DNA of 64,000 bases. Origin: Bryobacteraceae bacterium (lineage in GTDB: Bacteria; Acidobacteriota; Terriglobia; Bryobacterales; Bryobacteraceae). Below are positions 47,788 to 57,500 of this stretch, piece after piece. The DNA lies in the NCBI GenBank assembly GCA_023384675.1, contig JAHDVK010000003.1, forward strand, positions 225,000-288,999, read 5' to 3'. Numbering within the stretch: position 1 is the first letter of the stretch; the number at the start of each line of letters is the position of its first letter. A program made the translations under genes and the position numbers. Under the pieces are notes generated by a model that searched no databases, had not been told where the DNA came from, and saw only the letters and a program-made list of their open reading frames with translations.

Positions 47788-48909
47788 TTAGACCAGGGCG
47801 CGCCACGGCGGCAGTTCGCGGCCGGCGCGGTGGTCCTCATGGAGTGCGAGGGCTTGGAGGGCGAAGGCTGTGGACACGGGGTTGGCGAAGGGCAGGAGTT
47901 CTCCGCAGCGGCTGCCAAAACAGAATGAGCCGTCTACGTTTTTGGATCCGCTGGTCTGATACCGAGCGGTCCAGGCGGCTTCTTCGGCGGCAGAATGCCG
48001 GTCGAGCGCCACGGCGCCAAGTTGAGCGGCCCAGAGGCGCACGCGCAGGAGTTGCGCGGGCACGTCGGAACGTTCGAACTCGCCGCGCCATTCGCGCAGA
48101 CGCCGGCCGGCGAGCGCGAGGCCTTCGGCCAGCGCGGCGCGCACCTCGGGTTCATCCGCGCGGGCGAGCAGGGCTTCGAGGAAGTAGCCGTAGGCGTGCA
48201 GGCGGTCCATCGTGCGGGGGCCGGGCTCACCATCAGGAAAGGCGGTGTGGGTGCGCAGGGAGCGCTCCAGCGCGCGCTCGAAGTGGGGCAGGCCGGAGGC
48301 GTCGCCCGCTTCGGCCAGTTCGAGCCAGGCTAACGCGGATTTCATCTGATAGCAGTCCGAGTTGCGGCTCCAGCGGGCGTCGCGGGCGCGGGGCGTTTTG
48401 GCGGGCAGGTCGAGGATGGGGTGGATGTCCTCGTGATTGACAAAATCGCGCTGCATGGAGCGGCCGCAGGCCTGGGCGGTGGTCAGAAATTCATCGCTGC
48501 CGGTGAGGCGCCAGGCGCGCAGCAGGGCGCGGGCGATGATGCCGTTGTCGAAGAAGTAGGTGGCGTGTTCGGGCGGGGTCCCGTTGCCGGTCCATTCAAA
48601 GGGCATGGCCTGGAGTTGCTCGTCCCAGGCGATGCGGGAGAGGAACCGGGCGGAACGCAAGGCGCCCTCGCGGGCGCCGGCGTCGCCGGTCCGCGCGAAG
48701 AGATCGAGGAGGCTGCTGACGGCGTAGCCGGTGATTTCGGTGGAGACGCGCGCGTTTTCGCCGCGGTCGGAGAAGTGATAGCGGGCGACACCGCCCTCCG
48801 CACCGGTGATGCCGGATTCCAGGAACCAGCGCAGGCCCGCCTCCAGCATGGCGGGAACGGCCAGAGCTCGACTCGGTGCGGATGTTGGCAAAGAGCGATT
48901 CACCTTCAA
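47788..48909 (-). CDS. Alpha/alpha-toroid protein of unknown function
   Basis: The 373-residue protein appears all helical, with repeated helix pairs (SSLLDLFARTGDAGAREGAL, IIARALLRAWRLTGSDEFLT, YGYFLEALLARADEPEVRAA) that suggest an alpha/alpha barrel like those of glycosidases and epimerases acting on sugars. No catalytic motif is clear. The first 20 residues may be an over-extension; a start at ATG 48849 (MLEAGLRWFLESGI) also works. It is next to the double glycosyltransferase and probably acts in the same glycan pathway. Confidence 0.55.
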   Translation of the reverse strand: MKVNRSLPTSAPSRALAVPAMLEAGLRWFLESGITGAEGGVARYHFSDRGENARVSTEITGYAVSSLLDLFARTGDAGAREGALRSARFLSRIAWDEQLQAMPFEWTGNGTPPEHATYFFDNGIIARALLRAWRLTGSDEFLTTAQACGRSMQRDFVNHEDIHPILDLPAKTPRARDARWSRNSDCYQMKSALAWLELAEAGDASGLPHFERALERSLRTHTAFPDGEPGPRTMDRLHAYGYFLEALLARADEPEVRAALAEGLALAGRRLREWRGEFERSDVPAQLLRVRLWAAQLGAVALDRHSAAEEAAWTARYQTSGSKNVDGSFCFGSRCGELLPFANPVSTAFALQALALHEDHRAGRELPPWRALV

Positions 48910-48941
48910 GAGGAATGGTCGAATTTTTCAGTTTAGCAAGG

Positions 48942-50204
48942 CTAATGAACCACGGGCGCGGGGCCGGTATCGGAGATGCTCGGCCGGATCAGGAGCACGA
49001 GGGCGATGGAGATCAGCGCCACGCTGGCGAAGACGCCAAAGATCGCCAGCAGCGGGACTTCGAGGTCGCGAAGGATGCCGAAGCCCCAGTCCGCCATGCC
49101 GCCGCAACTGATGCTCACCATGTTCATCAATCCGTAGCCGGTGGCGCGGACCTGGGGGCGCGCGATCTGACAAAGAATGGGCATATTGTTGGCGTCGAAG
49201 AGCCCCCAGCCGAGGCCGAACAGGATGAGGAAAGCGATAGCCACGCCAAGCAATCCGGTTTGCGGGGAGTAGCCGACGCCAAACATAGCGATGACGATGA
49301 GGAACATGCCGATGGCGCTGGTGTAGATGCGGCCGCGCTGGGTGCGGCGCATCCAGCGGTCGGCGAGCCAGCCGCCGGCGAGGGCCGCGAAAATCGCGGC
49401 GACCATCCAGTAGAGGGTAGCCGAGACGCCCGCCTGCCCTTGTCCGATGCCGAACTCGACCTTGAGTATTGCGGGCATCCAATCGCGGACGATCCAGCCC
49501 GCCATGGCGGGCAGGGTGAAATAAAACACCAGCAGGATGAAGGATCGGTTGCCGAGCAGTTCGCGCAGCGCGCCGCCGGGCGAGGCTTTCGCCGGCTGGG
49601 CGGCGGCGGCGATCACGGGGCTATTGCGCACCATCAGGAAGAGCGGGATGGCATAGAGGACGCCGATGACGCCGCAGAGTTCGAACATCCAGCGCCAGCC
49701 CAACTCCGGATGGTCCGCGGCATAGCCGCTGAAGCCGCCGATGATGACGCCGGCGTAGATGCCCATCTGGTGCATGCCGACGGCGCGGGAGCGGGTTTCC
49801 CCGAGGTGATATTCGGCGATGAGCGCGAGCGCGGCGGGGATGTAGAAGGCCTCGCTGATGCCCATGACAGCGCGCGTCCACATCAACTGTTCGTAAGTGG
49901 TGACGTGGCCGGTGGCCCAAGTGACGGCGGACCAGACGACGAGGCTGCCCGCGATGACATGGCGGCGGCTGAAGCGGTCAGCCAGGTAACCGCCGATGGG
50001 GCTGAGGAAGGCGTAGGTCCATTTGAACAGCGCGAGGATCTTGCCCCAATTCGCTTCGGTGCCGATGTCGGGGATATCCGTCATCAGCGAGAACTTCATG
50101 GCGGCGAGCATCTGGCGGTCGAGGTAGTTGAGCAGCGCCACGGGCACCAGCAGGGCGACGACGAACCAGGCGTAGCTGGGCGCCTTCGGGTTGATCCATT
50201 TCAT
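48942..50204 (-). CDS. MFS transporter
   Basis: The 420-residue protein has 12 predicted membrane segments. The MFS loop 2-3 motif is GGYLADRFSRRHVI, and WAVPLALLNYLDRQML-like sequence (VALLNYLDRQMLAAMKF) at the start fits the anion:cation symporter (ACS) group that takes up sugar acids and similar organic anions. Its C-terminal half has GGWLADRWMRRTQRGRIYTS, the second-half version of that loop. I chose ATG 50204; a start at 50252 would add a basic extension. The substrate cannot be told. Next gene upstream is a PHP-domain enzyme, 180 bases away. Confidence 0.88.
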   Translation of the reverse strand: MKWINPKAPSYAWFVVALLVPVALLNYLDRQMLAAMKFSLMTDIPDIGTEANWGKILALFKWTYAFLSPIGGYLADRFSRRHVIAGSLVVWSAVTWATGHVTTYEQLMWTRAVMGISEAFYIPAALALIAEYHLGETRSRAVGMHQMGIYAGVIIGGFSGYAADHPELGWRWMFELCGVIGVLYAIPLFLMVRNSPVIAAAAQPAKASPGGALRELLGNRSFILLVFYFTLPAMAGWIVRDWMPAILKVEFGIGQGQAGVSATLYWMVAAIFAALAGGWLADRWMRRTQRGRIYTSAIGMFLIVIAMFGVGYSPQTGLLGVAIAFLILFGLGWGLFDANNMPILCQIARPQVRATGYGLMNMVSISCGGMADWGFGILRDLEVPLLAIFGVFASVALISIALVLLIRPSISDTGPAPVVH

Positions 50205-50384
50205 ACGTGCGTTGTTCCGTTCAGGCCTTCGTGCTTCTGGGCCCCGCCGCATTGGTGATTATATCCGGCGGGTAAGGGGGATGGGATTGCGGGGGGCGGG
50301 GCTGAAGTGCCGCGCGTGCTGAAGCCCGCCCCGCAGGTATGGCTGTGGTTGGGTCGACGGGCGCGACTGCCGGGGTGCGGCGCG

Positions 50385-51488
50385 CTAGTCCGGCTGGTAT
50401 TCGAACTCGATGGGAAGCGTGAGCGGCTGGCCGGGTCCGGCGAGGGTGTTGGAGACCTCGAAGCGCAGAGTGACGCGCTGGCGCGCGGCGGGCGCTTCCG
50501 GGGTGAGCCGCAAGGCGAGCAGCGTGGTGGACTGCGGGGGCAGCGTGACGGAGCCTGTCTGCATCCAAGCGGGCGCGCCGGCGGTTTTCAGGTCGAAATG
50601 GAGCGCCGAGTCGTTGCGCAGGGCGAGAGCCGCGGTGCGCGCGCCTTTTGCGACGCGCACATACGGCGCGGGCTGCACGTAAGCGCGCACGAGGTCTCCA
50701 AGGACCATTTCGGTTCCGATCAGGCGCTTCTGCTGCCAGGCGACGGTGCGGCCTGAGTCGAGGGCTTCGCGCACGCCGGCCAGGGTGCGTTCCTTCACCA
50801 GCAGCAGCGACAGGGACCGCTCTTCGGCGGAGAGCGAGGGTGCGTGGATGTCGGAATTGGCGATGATCACCAGGTTGTGCTGGCCGACCCAGGGGTGGGC
50901 CTCTTCGTAGTACGAGGGGCCGTTGACCAGTTCGATGCCCTGGAAGAGCTTGTCGGAAAAGGCGGTGGCGATAGGCGGCCACCACTGAGCCTTGCCGCGC
51001 CATCCGGGATGGTTCCAAAAAGAAAACGCTCCCTGGCGTTTGGCTTCGGCGAGCCCGTCCTGGAGTTCCTTGCCGCGGAATGCGTTGTGGTCCTTGATGA
51101 AGAGCGCGTTAAAGTGGATATCGCCTTTGGTGATTTCCACGCCGGGCACGATGAGGATTCCGAGCGCTTCAGCCATCGGCCGGGCGATTTCGTAGGGCCG
51201 GGCGAGGTTGGCGCTGACGTCCTTCTCGTAAGGGCGGTAGTCGTCGTGGTCGGTGATGGACATCACGTCGATGTCTTCGCGCCAGGCTTCGGTGACGCGC
51301 ACGGTAGGCCAGACGTGGCCGTCGGAAAAGACGGTATGCATGTGCAGGTCGGCCTTGAGGACGTGGAACTCGCCCACCTTGGGCATGGGCCGGTGCTTGC
51401 GCACGCCCTGGGCGGGCAGCAGGCCCGCGGCGGTGAAGAGGATCGCGCCGAGGAGCGCCGGTACCCGGGAATGAAGAGTCGCGTTCAT
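50385..51488 (-). CDS. Secreted PHP-domain phosphoesterase (CehA/McbA or Sb-PDE-like)
   Basis: The 367-residue product begins with a signal peptide (LGAILFTAAGLLPAQG). The PHP metal motif is present: KADLHMHTVFSDGHVWPT, then SITDHDDYRP, PGVEITKGDIHFNALF, WNHPG and ANSDIHAPS. These His and Asp residues bind the metal cluster. Relatives hydrolyse phosphodiesters or carbamates. A C-terminal beta domain (VTLPPQSTTLLALRLTPEAP) follows. I chose ATG 51488, as the family signal peptide starts near there; an earlier in-frame ATG at 51524 adds 12 residues. It is not in an obvious operon. Confidence 0.85.
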   Translation of the reverse strand: MNATLHSRVPALLGAILFTAAGLLPAQGVRKHRPMPKVGEFHVLKADLHMHTVFSDGHVWPTVRVTEAWREDIDVMSITDHDDYRPYEKDVSANLARPYEIARPMAEALGILIVPGVEITKGDIHFNALFIKDHNAFRGKELQDGLAEAKRQGAFSFWNHPGWRGKAQWWPPIATAFSDKLFQGIELVNGPSYYEEAHPWVGQHNLVIIANSDIHAPSLSAEERSLSLLLVKERTLAGVREALDSGRTVAWQQKRLIGTEMVLGDLVRAYVQPAPYVRVAKGARTAALALRNDSALHFDLKTAGAPAWMQTGSVTLPPQSTTLLALRLTPEAPAARQRVTLRFEVSNTLAGPGQPLTLPIEFEYQPD

Positions 51489-51545
51489 GCCGGGAAGCTT
51501 ATCAAACCGGCATGAACGCGTCATGACGGCCGCGTGCCGAATGCG

Positions 51546-53459
51546 TCAGGCGGTGGCGGTCAGCGACTGGTAAACCGCGCGTGCGAAGGCGGCGAGGTCG
51601 AGTTGGGCATCGCCGGCGGCGCCGCCCGAAGGCAAGCCCGCGGCGGTGAGCCAGGCGGCCAGTTCGCTGCCCGTGAGGTTCGCATCCGGGTCGCCGGCGG
51701 GCGCGGACCAGGCTTTGCCCTCCTGCTGGAGGATGCGCGCGAGGCGTTCCGCGCCGGCGGCGCGCGTGAGCAGAGTGTCCTTTTCGGCGCGGTAGCCGGG
51801 GTTCAGGCCGCGGGCGCCCAAGTATTGAAAGGCCGCGAAATCCGGGTCGTTGAAGGCGAGGTCGTGGTAGAAGGTGACGACGGCGCCGCGCTCCACCAGC
51901 GTGCGCTGCAATTCGGCTGTGGGCACGGCGCGCGGCGTGACTTTATTTTCAATGGAGAGGTGCGCGGCCGTGCCGGCGGCTTCGCCGAGGGCGATGAAGA
52001 CCGGCTCCATGCGCAACGCGTTATAGGCGACGTGGCTGCAGGAGCAGGACACAGGCACGAGCAATCCGTCGATCTGTTTCGGTACCAGCGTTCCATAGGG
52101 CACCTGGAACGGTTCGTGGTCAACGAAGAAATAGCCTTCGCGCACATTCGGGTAGGCGGGGTCGTACTTGTGGTGGCCGTGAGGGTCGAAAGCCCATTCA
52201 ATGGTGGCGATGGAGTCGGAGCGGAGGCGCGTGCGGCCGAGCGCCGGGTCGATGTCGGCATCGCGTTCGGTGAGGATGTACTCGCCGGTGATGCGGCGTC
52301 CCTGGCGGACATAGACCTGCTTCGGGACGTGCCCGTTGTCGGGCCATTCATCGCGATGCCAGCCATAGCGGAGCGAATCCTGTCGCATGGCTTCGGGGAC
52401 CTCGGGATCGTTCTGCAGCAGCCAGATGAGGCCCACGTTGTGGCTCACATAGCGCTGGTAGATCTCGCGGCGGCGGGCCAGGGTGGCGGTGGGCCACTCC
52501 CAATTTTCCTCGGCGAGATCGAGGGATTCCTTGGGGGAGCCGGTCTTGGGGTTGATGTGGTCGCTGTTCAATTCGAAGCGGCCACGGGGCATGGGATAGA
52601 CCTGGATGACGTTGCGGAAGGTGGTGGCGAGGCCCGCGCGAATATCTTCGAGCACCCAGCGGTAATCGTCGCGGTTGAAATCCGCGGGCTTCTCGATGGG
52701 CACGCGTTTGTCCGGATCGGTGGTGACGTGGAAGCGGAAGCAGTAGGCCTGGGTGGCGTTGTCGGCTTCACCGGTGGAGCCCGGCAGCAGTTCCGTGCCG
52801 CGGAAGTGCATATAGATGCGGCCGGCGTGGGGTTCATCATACTCGGTGCGGCTTTCGCGGCCGGTGCGGAAGGGGGCCCCGGCGGCGGCGGCGAGATCGC
52901 CTTCGTAGGTGGCGTCGATGAAGACGGGCGCGCGGAGTTCCACATTCGCGCCGCCTGTGTCTTCGAGCGTGATGGCGGTGAGGCGGTTGCTTTCGACGGT
53001 CGCGCCGGCCAGGGCATGGCTGAGCAGCAGGCTGATGCGGCCTTCCTGCTCGTCGATCATGTTCTGAAAGATCTTCGCCGCGGCGTTGGCTTCGTACCAG
53101 TAGCCGTTGCGGCAGAGCTTGACGTTGGGCTGATCGGGGCCGTTTGCGTCGATCGCTTCATAGTGCTTCACGACGCGGCGAGTGAATTCGTAGAACAGGC
53201 CGCCGACGGCCTGACGTTTGCCGATGTCGGCGTTGGTGAGTCCATTGGCGACGATGCCGCCGATGTGATCGTAGTGATCGCAGAGCACGACGCTGCGGCC
53301 GAGGCGCGCAGCGGCGACGGCGGAGGCGATGCCGCCGGGATTCGCGCCATAGATGACCACGTCGGCCTGCTGGCCGCGGGGGCCGCAGGCCGCGCTCAGC
53401 ATGGCGCCGGCGACAGCGCCACGAAAGAGTGTACGGCGGGTAATCGGGTAGGGCTTCAT
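51546..53459 (-). CDS. FAD-dependent oxidoreductase (FAD_oxidored, PF12831-like), exported by Tat
   Basis: The 637-residue protein has a twin-arginine leader (PITRRTLFRGAVAGAMLSAA). The dinucleotide-binding motif YGANPGGIASAVAAARLG follows. The conserved segment VLCDHYDHIGGIVANGLTN and the redox-family tail PVSCSCSHVAYNALRMEPVF, with its paired cysteines, fit the PF12831 group. Members act on sugars or related compounds, but the substrate is unknown. Its start is 32 bases from the first copy of the recQ 3' repeat. Confidence 0.82.
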   Translation of the reverse strand: MKPYPITRRTLFRGAVAGAMLSAACGPRGQQADVVIYGANPGGIASAVAAARLGRSVVLCDHYDHIGGIVANGLTNADIGKRQAVGGLFYEFTRRVVKHYEAIDANGPDQPNVKLCRNGYWYEANAAAKIFQNMIDEQEGRISLLLSHALAGATVESNRLTAITLEDTGGANVELRAPVFIDATYEGDLAAAAGAPFRTGRESRTEYDEPHAGRIYMHFRGTELLPGSTGEADNATQAYCFRFHVTTDPDKRVPIEKPADFNRDDYRWVLEDIRAGLATTFRNVIQVYPMPRGRFELNSDHINPKTGSPKESLDLAEENWEWPTATLARRREIYQRYVSHNVGLIWLLQNDPEVPEAMRQDSLRYGWHRDEWPDNGHVPKQVYVRQGRRITGEYILTERDADIDPALGRTRLRSDSIATIEWAFDPHGHHKYDPAYPNVREGYFFVDHEPFQVPYGTLVPKQIDGLLVPVSCSCSHVAYNALRMEPVFIALGEAAGTAAHLSIENKVTPRAVPTAELQRTLVERGAVVTFYHDLAFNDPDFAAFQYLGARGLNPGYRAEKDTLLTRAAGAERLARILQQEGKAWSAPAGDPDANLTGSELAAWLTAAGLPSGGAAGDAQLDLAAFARAVYQSLTATA

Positions 53460-53491
53460 GGTACGGCCATCCTATCAGGGGGCGGTACCAG

Positions 53492-53575
53492 GGTCACTTC
53501 ACTTGATCGAGGATCCGGTAAATCTGGCGGGCGTAGCTTTCGACGGCCTTCAGGCCGAGGCCGGGGATGGCGAGC
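53492..53575 (-). repeat. Duplicate of the topB-recQ 3' end, copy 1 (orphan)
   Basis: These 84 bases match 54487-54570 at 81 positions. On the minus strand they encode the last 26 residues of the TopB-RecQ protein plus its stop codon, in the same frame sense. The three differences are ATT for ATC, GAT for GAC and CAA for CAG: each is synonymous. Nothing upstream in frame continues the gene, so the copy is an orphan. It lies outside the higBA pair, with the other copy on the far side. Confidence 0.95.
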
Positions 53576-53600
53576 GCTGGACACACAAACGCGGCACATT

Positions 53601-53620
53601 TATACCAATATGGGTATAAT
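53601..53620 (+). promoter_or_regulatory. Promoter and operator of the higBA-type pair
   Basis: TATACCAATATGGGTATA (53601-53618) is an almost perfect 18-base palindrome; TATACC and GGTATA pair completely. The -10 box TATAAT (53615-53620) overlaps its right arm. The toxin ATG is eight bases further, so the mRNA is nearly leaderless. The antitoxin would be expected to bind this palindrome and block the -10 box. Confidence 0.75.
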
Positions 53621-53628
53621 GAAAAGAG

Positions 53629-53997
53629 ATGGACAAACCTCCATCATTGAAGCCACTGCACTGGGTGGGAAACTCGAAACGTGACCTGCAGGCGTTGCCT
53701 GGCCCGGTCGTGGACCTCTTTGGGTACACTCTCTATCTGGCTCAAGCGGGCAAGAAGCACGATCAGGCTAAACCCCTGAGGGGCTTCGGTTCCGCCGGTG
53801 TCCTGGAGGTTGTTGAAGATTGGGATCGGAGCACGTATCGAGCCGTCTACACCGTGCAGTTCACTGACACGGTGTTCGTGCTGCACGTGTTCCAGAAGAA
53901 GTCTAAACGTGGAGCGGCCACACCTAAGGCCGATAGCGATTTGATCCGCGAGCGCCTCAAGGTCGCGGAGCAGATCGCCAAGGAGCTATCGAGATGA
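53629..53997 (+). CDS. higB: HigB/RelE-like toxin (Gp49/DUF891 family)
   Basis: The 122-residue protein matches the phage-derived Gp49-like toxins of the HigB/RelE fold, which usually cleave mRNA at ribosomes. Typical segments are VGNSKRDLQALPGPVVDLFG, AKPLRGFGSAGVLEVVEDWD, TYRAVYTVQFTDTVFVLHVF and QKKSKRG. It is first in its operon, the usual HigBA order. The ATG overlaps nothing upstream, and a strong palindromic promoter precedes it. Base composition is lower in GC than the flanking genes. Its stop overlaps the antitoxin start in ATGA. It lies between the two recQ-end repeats. Confidence 0.85.
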   Translation: MDKPPSLKPLHWVGNSKRDLQALPGPVVDLFGYTLYLAQAGKKHDQAKPLRGFGSAGVLEVVEDWDRSTYRAVYTVQFTDTVFVLHVFQKKSKRGAATPKADSDLIRERLKVAEQIAKELSR

Positions 53998-54338
53998 AGA
54001 AAGAGCGAGTCGTACGGGGCATCCGTGTCGAGGAAGGCTCCGGCAACGTGTATCTCGACCTCGGCTATGCGGACAGCCAGAGCATGCTGGTCAAGGCCCA
54101 ACTGGCCGCCAAGATCTCCGAGATCATTCGGCGCCGGGCCCTTACGCAAGCCGGTGCCGCAGAGATCCTGGGGTTAACGCAGCCCAAGGTTTCAGCCCTC
54201 TTGAAAGGGCGGTTTCGCGGGATTTCCGAGCACCGCCTGTTGGAATGCCTGACCCGCCTGGGCCGGGATGTCCACATCGTCATTAAGCCGACGGCGAGGA
54301 ATCGTTCGAGCGGACGGCTGACGCTGTCTGTGGCATAG
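53994..54338 (+). CDS. higA: HigA-type XRE antitoxin
   Basis: The 114-residue protein carries an XRE-type helix-turn-helix: AKISEIIRRRALTQAGAAEI, then LGLTQPKVSALLKGRFRGIS, which binds operator DNA. It is the partner antitoxin of the preceding toxin, co-translated through the ATGA overlap. It should bind the palindrome at 53601-53618 and repress the pair. The N-terminal part (RGIRVEEGSGNVYLDLGY) is the likely toxin-binding segment. No terminator is evident after it; 148 bases later the second recQ-end copy begins. Confidence 0.85.
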   Translation: MKKERVVRGIRVEEGSGNVYLDLGYADSQSMLVKAQLAAKISEIIRRRALTQAGAAEILGLTQPKVSALLKGRFRGISEHRLLECLTRLGRDVHIVIKPTARNRSSGRLTLSVA

Positions 54339-54486
54339 GTTCGCTCCAGAAATGGGCGCCCGATCCAGGGTGGCGCAGCTCAGCGCGCTGGGTTGAGCGA
54401 GGACACATATTTTCGAGCGCCTCCCAACAGGACCGCGTGCTCGGAGCAGACACCGCGCCTGCTCGATATAGCCTGACAGCGTGCCC

Positions 54487-54570
54487 GGTCACTTCACCTG
54501 GTCGAGGATCCGGTAGATCTGGCGGGCGTAGCTTTCGACGGCCTTCAGGCCGAGGCCGGGGATGGCGAGC
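54487..54570 (-). repeat. Recurring topB-recQ 3' end, copy 2 (in the gene)
   Basis: This is the copy that forms the true end of topB-recQ. It differs from 53492-53575 at three synonymous bases only. The pair of direct repeats flanks a segment of about 911 bases that carries higBA and its promoter. No recombinase gene or other mobile-element gene is in that segment. Confidence 0.95.
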
Positions 54571-57500
54571 AAGTCGGCCGTGGATTCAGGCCGCGTTTCG
54601 GCGATGGCGCGCAGGGCTTTGTCGGAAAAGATGCGGAAGGCGGGCACGCCGCGTTTCTTGGCTTCGGCGAGGCGCCAGGCGCGCAGGGCCTTTTCGAGTT
54701 CGCTCTCGCGGCCGGCGGGCGCCTGCTTGCGCGCCTTCGGCGCCGGCTCGGCCTTGGGGGCCGGGGCCTTCTTGCGGCGCTTGCGTGCGCGCGGCGCGGC
54801 GGCGATGGTTTCCTTGATCATCAACTCGACGGGCGCCTCGGCGGCGGCTTCGCGCCCCGCGCCGGTGAGGCGGACGGTGCGGTAGGGGATGCGCTTGCCG
54901 TCCTTTTCGAAGACGGCGTCTTCGAGCTGAGCCAGGCCGGCGCGAGCGAGCGCGCCGAGCACCTCCTCGAAGTCATCGCGCGTGAGCCCGCCGCCGGGGT
55001 AGAGTTCGCCGTGCAGCTTGCCGGTGGATTTGCGTTCGCCGCTGCGCAGGTGTCTGAGCACGCGTTCGGCGGCTCCGCGTTCTTTGTTCGTGGGCTGACG
55101 GTAGCGCTGGGCTTCGGTTTCGCTGGGCGCGCAGAAATCGCAGATGCCGCAGGGCGAGTCGCCGCCGGTGGTGTCGCCGAAGTGGCGCACGAGGGTGGCC
55201 ATGCGGCACTGGCCGGATTCGGCGTAGCGGATCATGCGGTCGATTTGGGTGCGCTTTTGTTCGCTGTAAGCGATGTAGGACTCGCGCCACGAGGCGTCGC
55301 CGCGGGTGACGTTTTCGGCGTAATCCATCAGCGCGCCGCCATGGATCCAGAGCTTTTCAAGGGCTTTTTCGAAGAGGTCGGAGTCCATCTGCATCAGTTG
55401 CTGAAGCTCTTCCTTGGCGATGGGCTGTTCGTTGAGCGCTTCGAAGATGGTGCCGACGAGGCCGGGCGAGGGGTAGTCGCGTTCGTAAAAGAAATCGTGC
55501 GTGTGCCGGTCGGCGTAGGAGTGCATCAGGACGGCGCGGCTGGGCATGCCATCGCGGCCCGCGCGGCCGATCTCCTGGTAATAGGCTTCGATGCTGCCGG
55601 GCAGCGCGGTGTGGATGACGGTGCGGATGTCGGGCTTGTCGATGCCCATGCCAAAGGCGATGGTGGCGACCATCACGTCGAGCCGGCCTTCGAGGAACTG
55701 TTCCTGCACCTTTTGGCGGCGGGCGGCGTCGAGTCCGGCGTGATAGGCGGCGGTGCTGAAATGGGCTCCAAGCAGTCCGGCGATGCTGGTGGTCTGCTTG
55801 CGGGTGGGCGAATAGACAATGGCGGGGCGGCGGCTATCGTCCATCAGCAGTTCGAGCGCGAGATCGGGCCGCTGCGACGGCGGGGCCTCCACCACTTCGA
55901 TGGCGATGTTGTCGCGGCGGAAGCCGTGGATGAAGCGGGCGGGCGCGTCGATGCCGAGTTGCTTGCAGATGTCATCCTGCACGAGCGGCGTGGCGGTGGC
56001 GGTGAGCGCGACGACGGGCGCGGGCCTGAGCGAAGGCAGATGCTGGCCGAGCATGCGGTAGTCGGGACGAAAATCGTGGCCCCACTGCGAAATGCAGTGG
56101 GCTTCGTCGATGGCGATCAGGTTGGGCTTGCGCTTCGCCAGCATTTCGGGGAAGCCCGCGACGCGCAGGCGCTCAGGCGCGATGAACAGGAATTGCAGCG
56201 CGCCGTTCAGGTAGTCGATACAGGCCTGGCGCGAGGCGGCGCGGTCGCGGCCGGAATGGATACGCTCGACGGCGAAGCCGCGTTCCTTGAGCTTCGCCAC
56301 CTGGTCCTCCATGAGGGCGATGAGCGGGCTGATGACCAGCGTGGTGCCGCCGCGCGCGAGGCCGGGCAACTGGTAACAGAGCGACTTGCCCGAGCCCGTG
56401 GGCATCACCAGCAGCACGTCGCGGCCCTCGATGGCGGCGCGGCAGACAGCCTCCTGATTCGGGCGGAATCCGGGGAAGCCGAAGGCGCGGTGCAGGAGTT
56501 CGGCGAGCGGACCGCTGACGGGAGCGGCGAGGGGAGGCGCGTCCGGGGCGGGCACTTTCGGAACCGCCTCCTTCGGGACGGGCGTGGGCGGGCGCGCGTG
56601 AATCGCCGGCTTCACCGAACCGACCTTGCCGACCACCTCACGGACGTAGTCCTCGATGCCTTCCAGGAAGGGCGCGAGCTGGTCCGTGCCGCGTTGAATG
56701 CGCGCGAGGCGGGCCTCCCATTGCCCGGTCATCACGGGCGATTTCGCCTCCGGATGCACCACTTCGATGAGCCGGATGCCTTTGTCCGTGGCCTCGAGCA
56801 TCTTGCCGTTGCGCACGATGTATGCGCGCTTCAGCAGCACTTCGATGATGGAGGCGCGCGTGGCGGGGGTGCCCAGGCCGCTTTCCTTCATCGCGTCGGA
56901 GAGTTCTTTTTCGTCGAGGGTGCGGCCGGCGGTCTCCATCGCGGTGAGCAGAGTGGCTTCGGTGAAGCGCTTCGGCGGGCGGGTCTTCTTTCGCAGCGCC
57001 TCGGCGGCCAGCACGTCCTGGGGCTGATCCTTGGCGAGGCCCGCGGGCAGGGCCTGGGCGGATTCTTCGTCCTTCTTCGACTTACTTTTCTTCTCGGGCG
57101 CGATGTCGAGGACCTTCCAGCCCGGCTGTTCAGTGGCCGTGCCGGAGGTGTGGTAGCGGTCAATGATGCCGGGATTGCGGATGGCGGTGATCACCGTGGT
57201 GACGTTCCAGATGTGCTCGTCGTGCCAGGCCATGAGCAGGCGGCGGCAGACGAGATCGTAGATGCGCCGCTCGTCCGGGGGCAGCGTGGCGGGATCGGCC
57301 TGCGTGGGCGTGGGGATGATGGCGTGGTGGTCGGTGACTTTCGCGTCGTCGACGAAACGCTTGCCGAGCGGGCGTTCGCCCGTGCCGGGCGCGAGCCAGC
57401 TCTCGTAATGCGGCGCGATGGCGCGGACGATGCGCGGCAGCGTGGCGGCGACGTCGCGCGACAGATGGCGGCTGTCGGTGCGCGGGTAGCTGATCAGCTT

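Noticed and set aside
51534..53684. 716-codon plus-strand frame covering the FAD oxidoreductase and the start of higB
   Set aside because: It is antisense to a gene with full FAD-binding motifs, and its composition is that of an antisense shadow.
53460..54490. Insertion sequence or integrase-borne island at the recQ end
   Set aside because: The segment has no transposase or recombinase gene and no terminal inverted repeats; only the direct repeats and a toxin-antitoxin pair are present.
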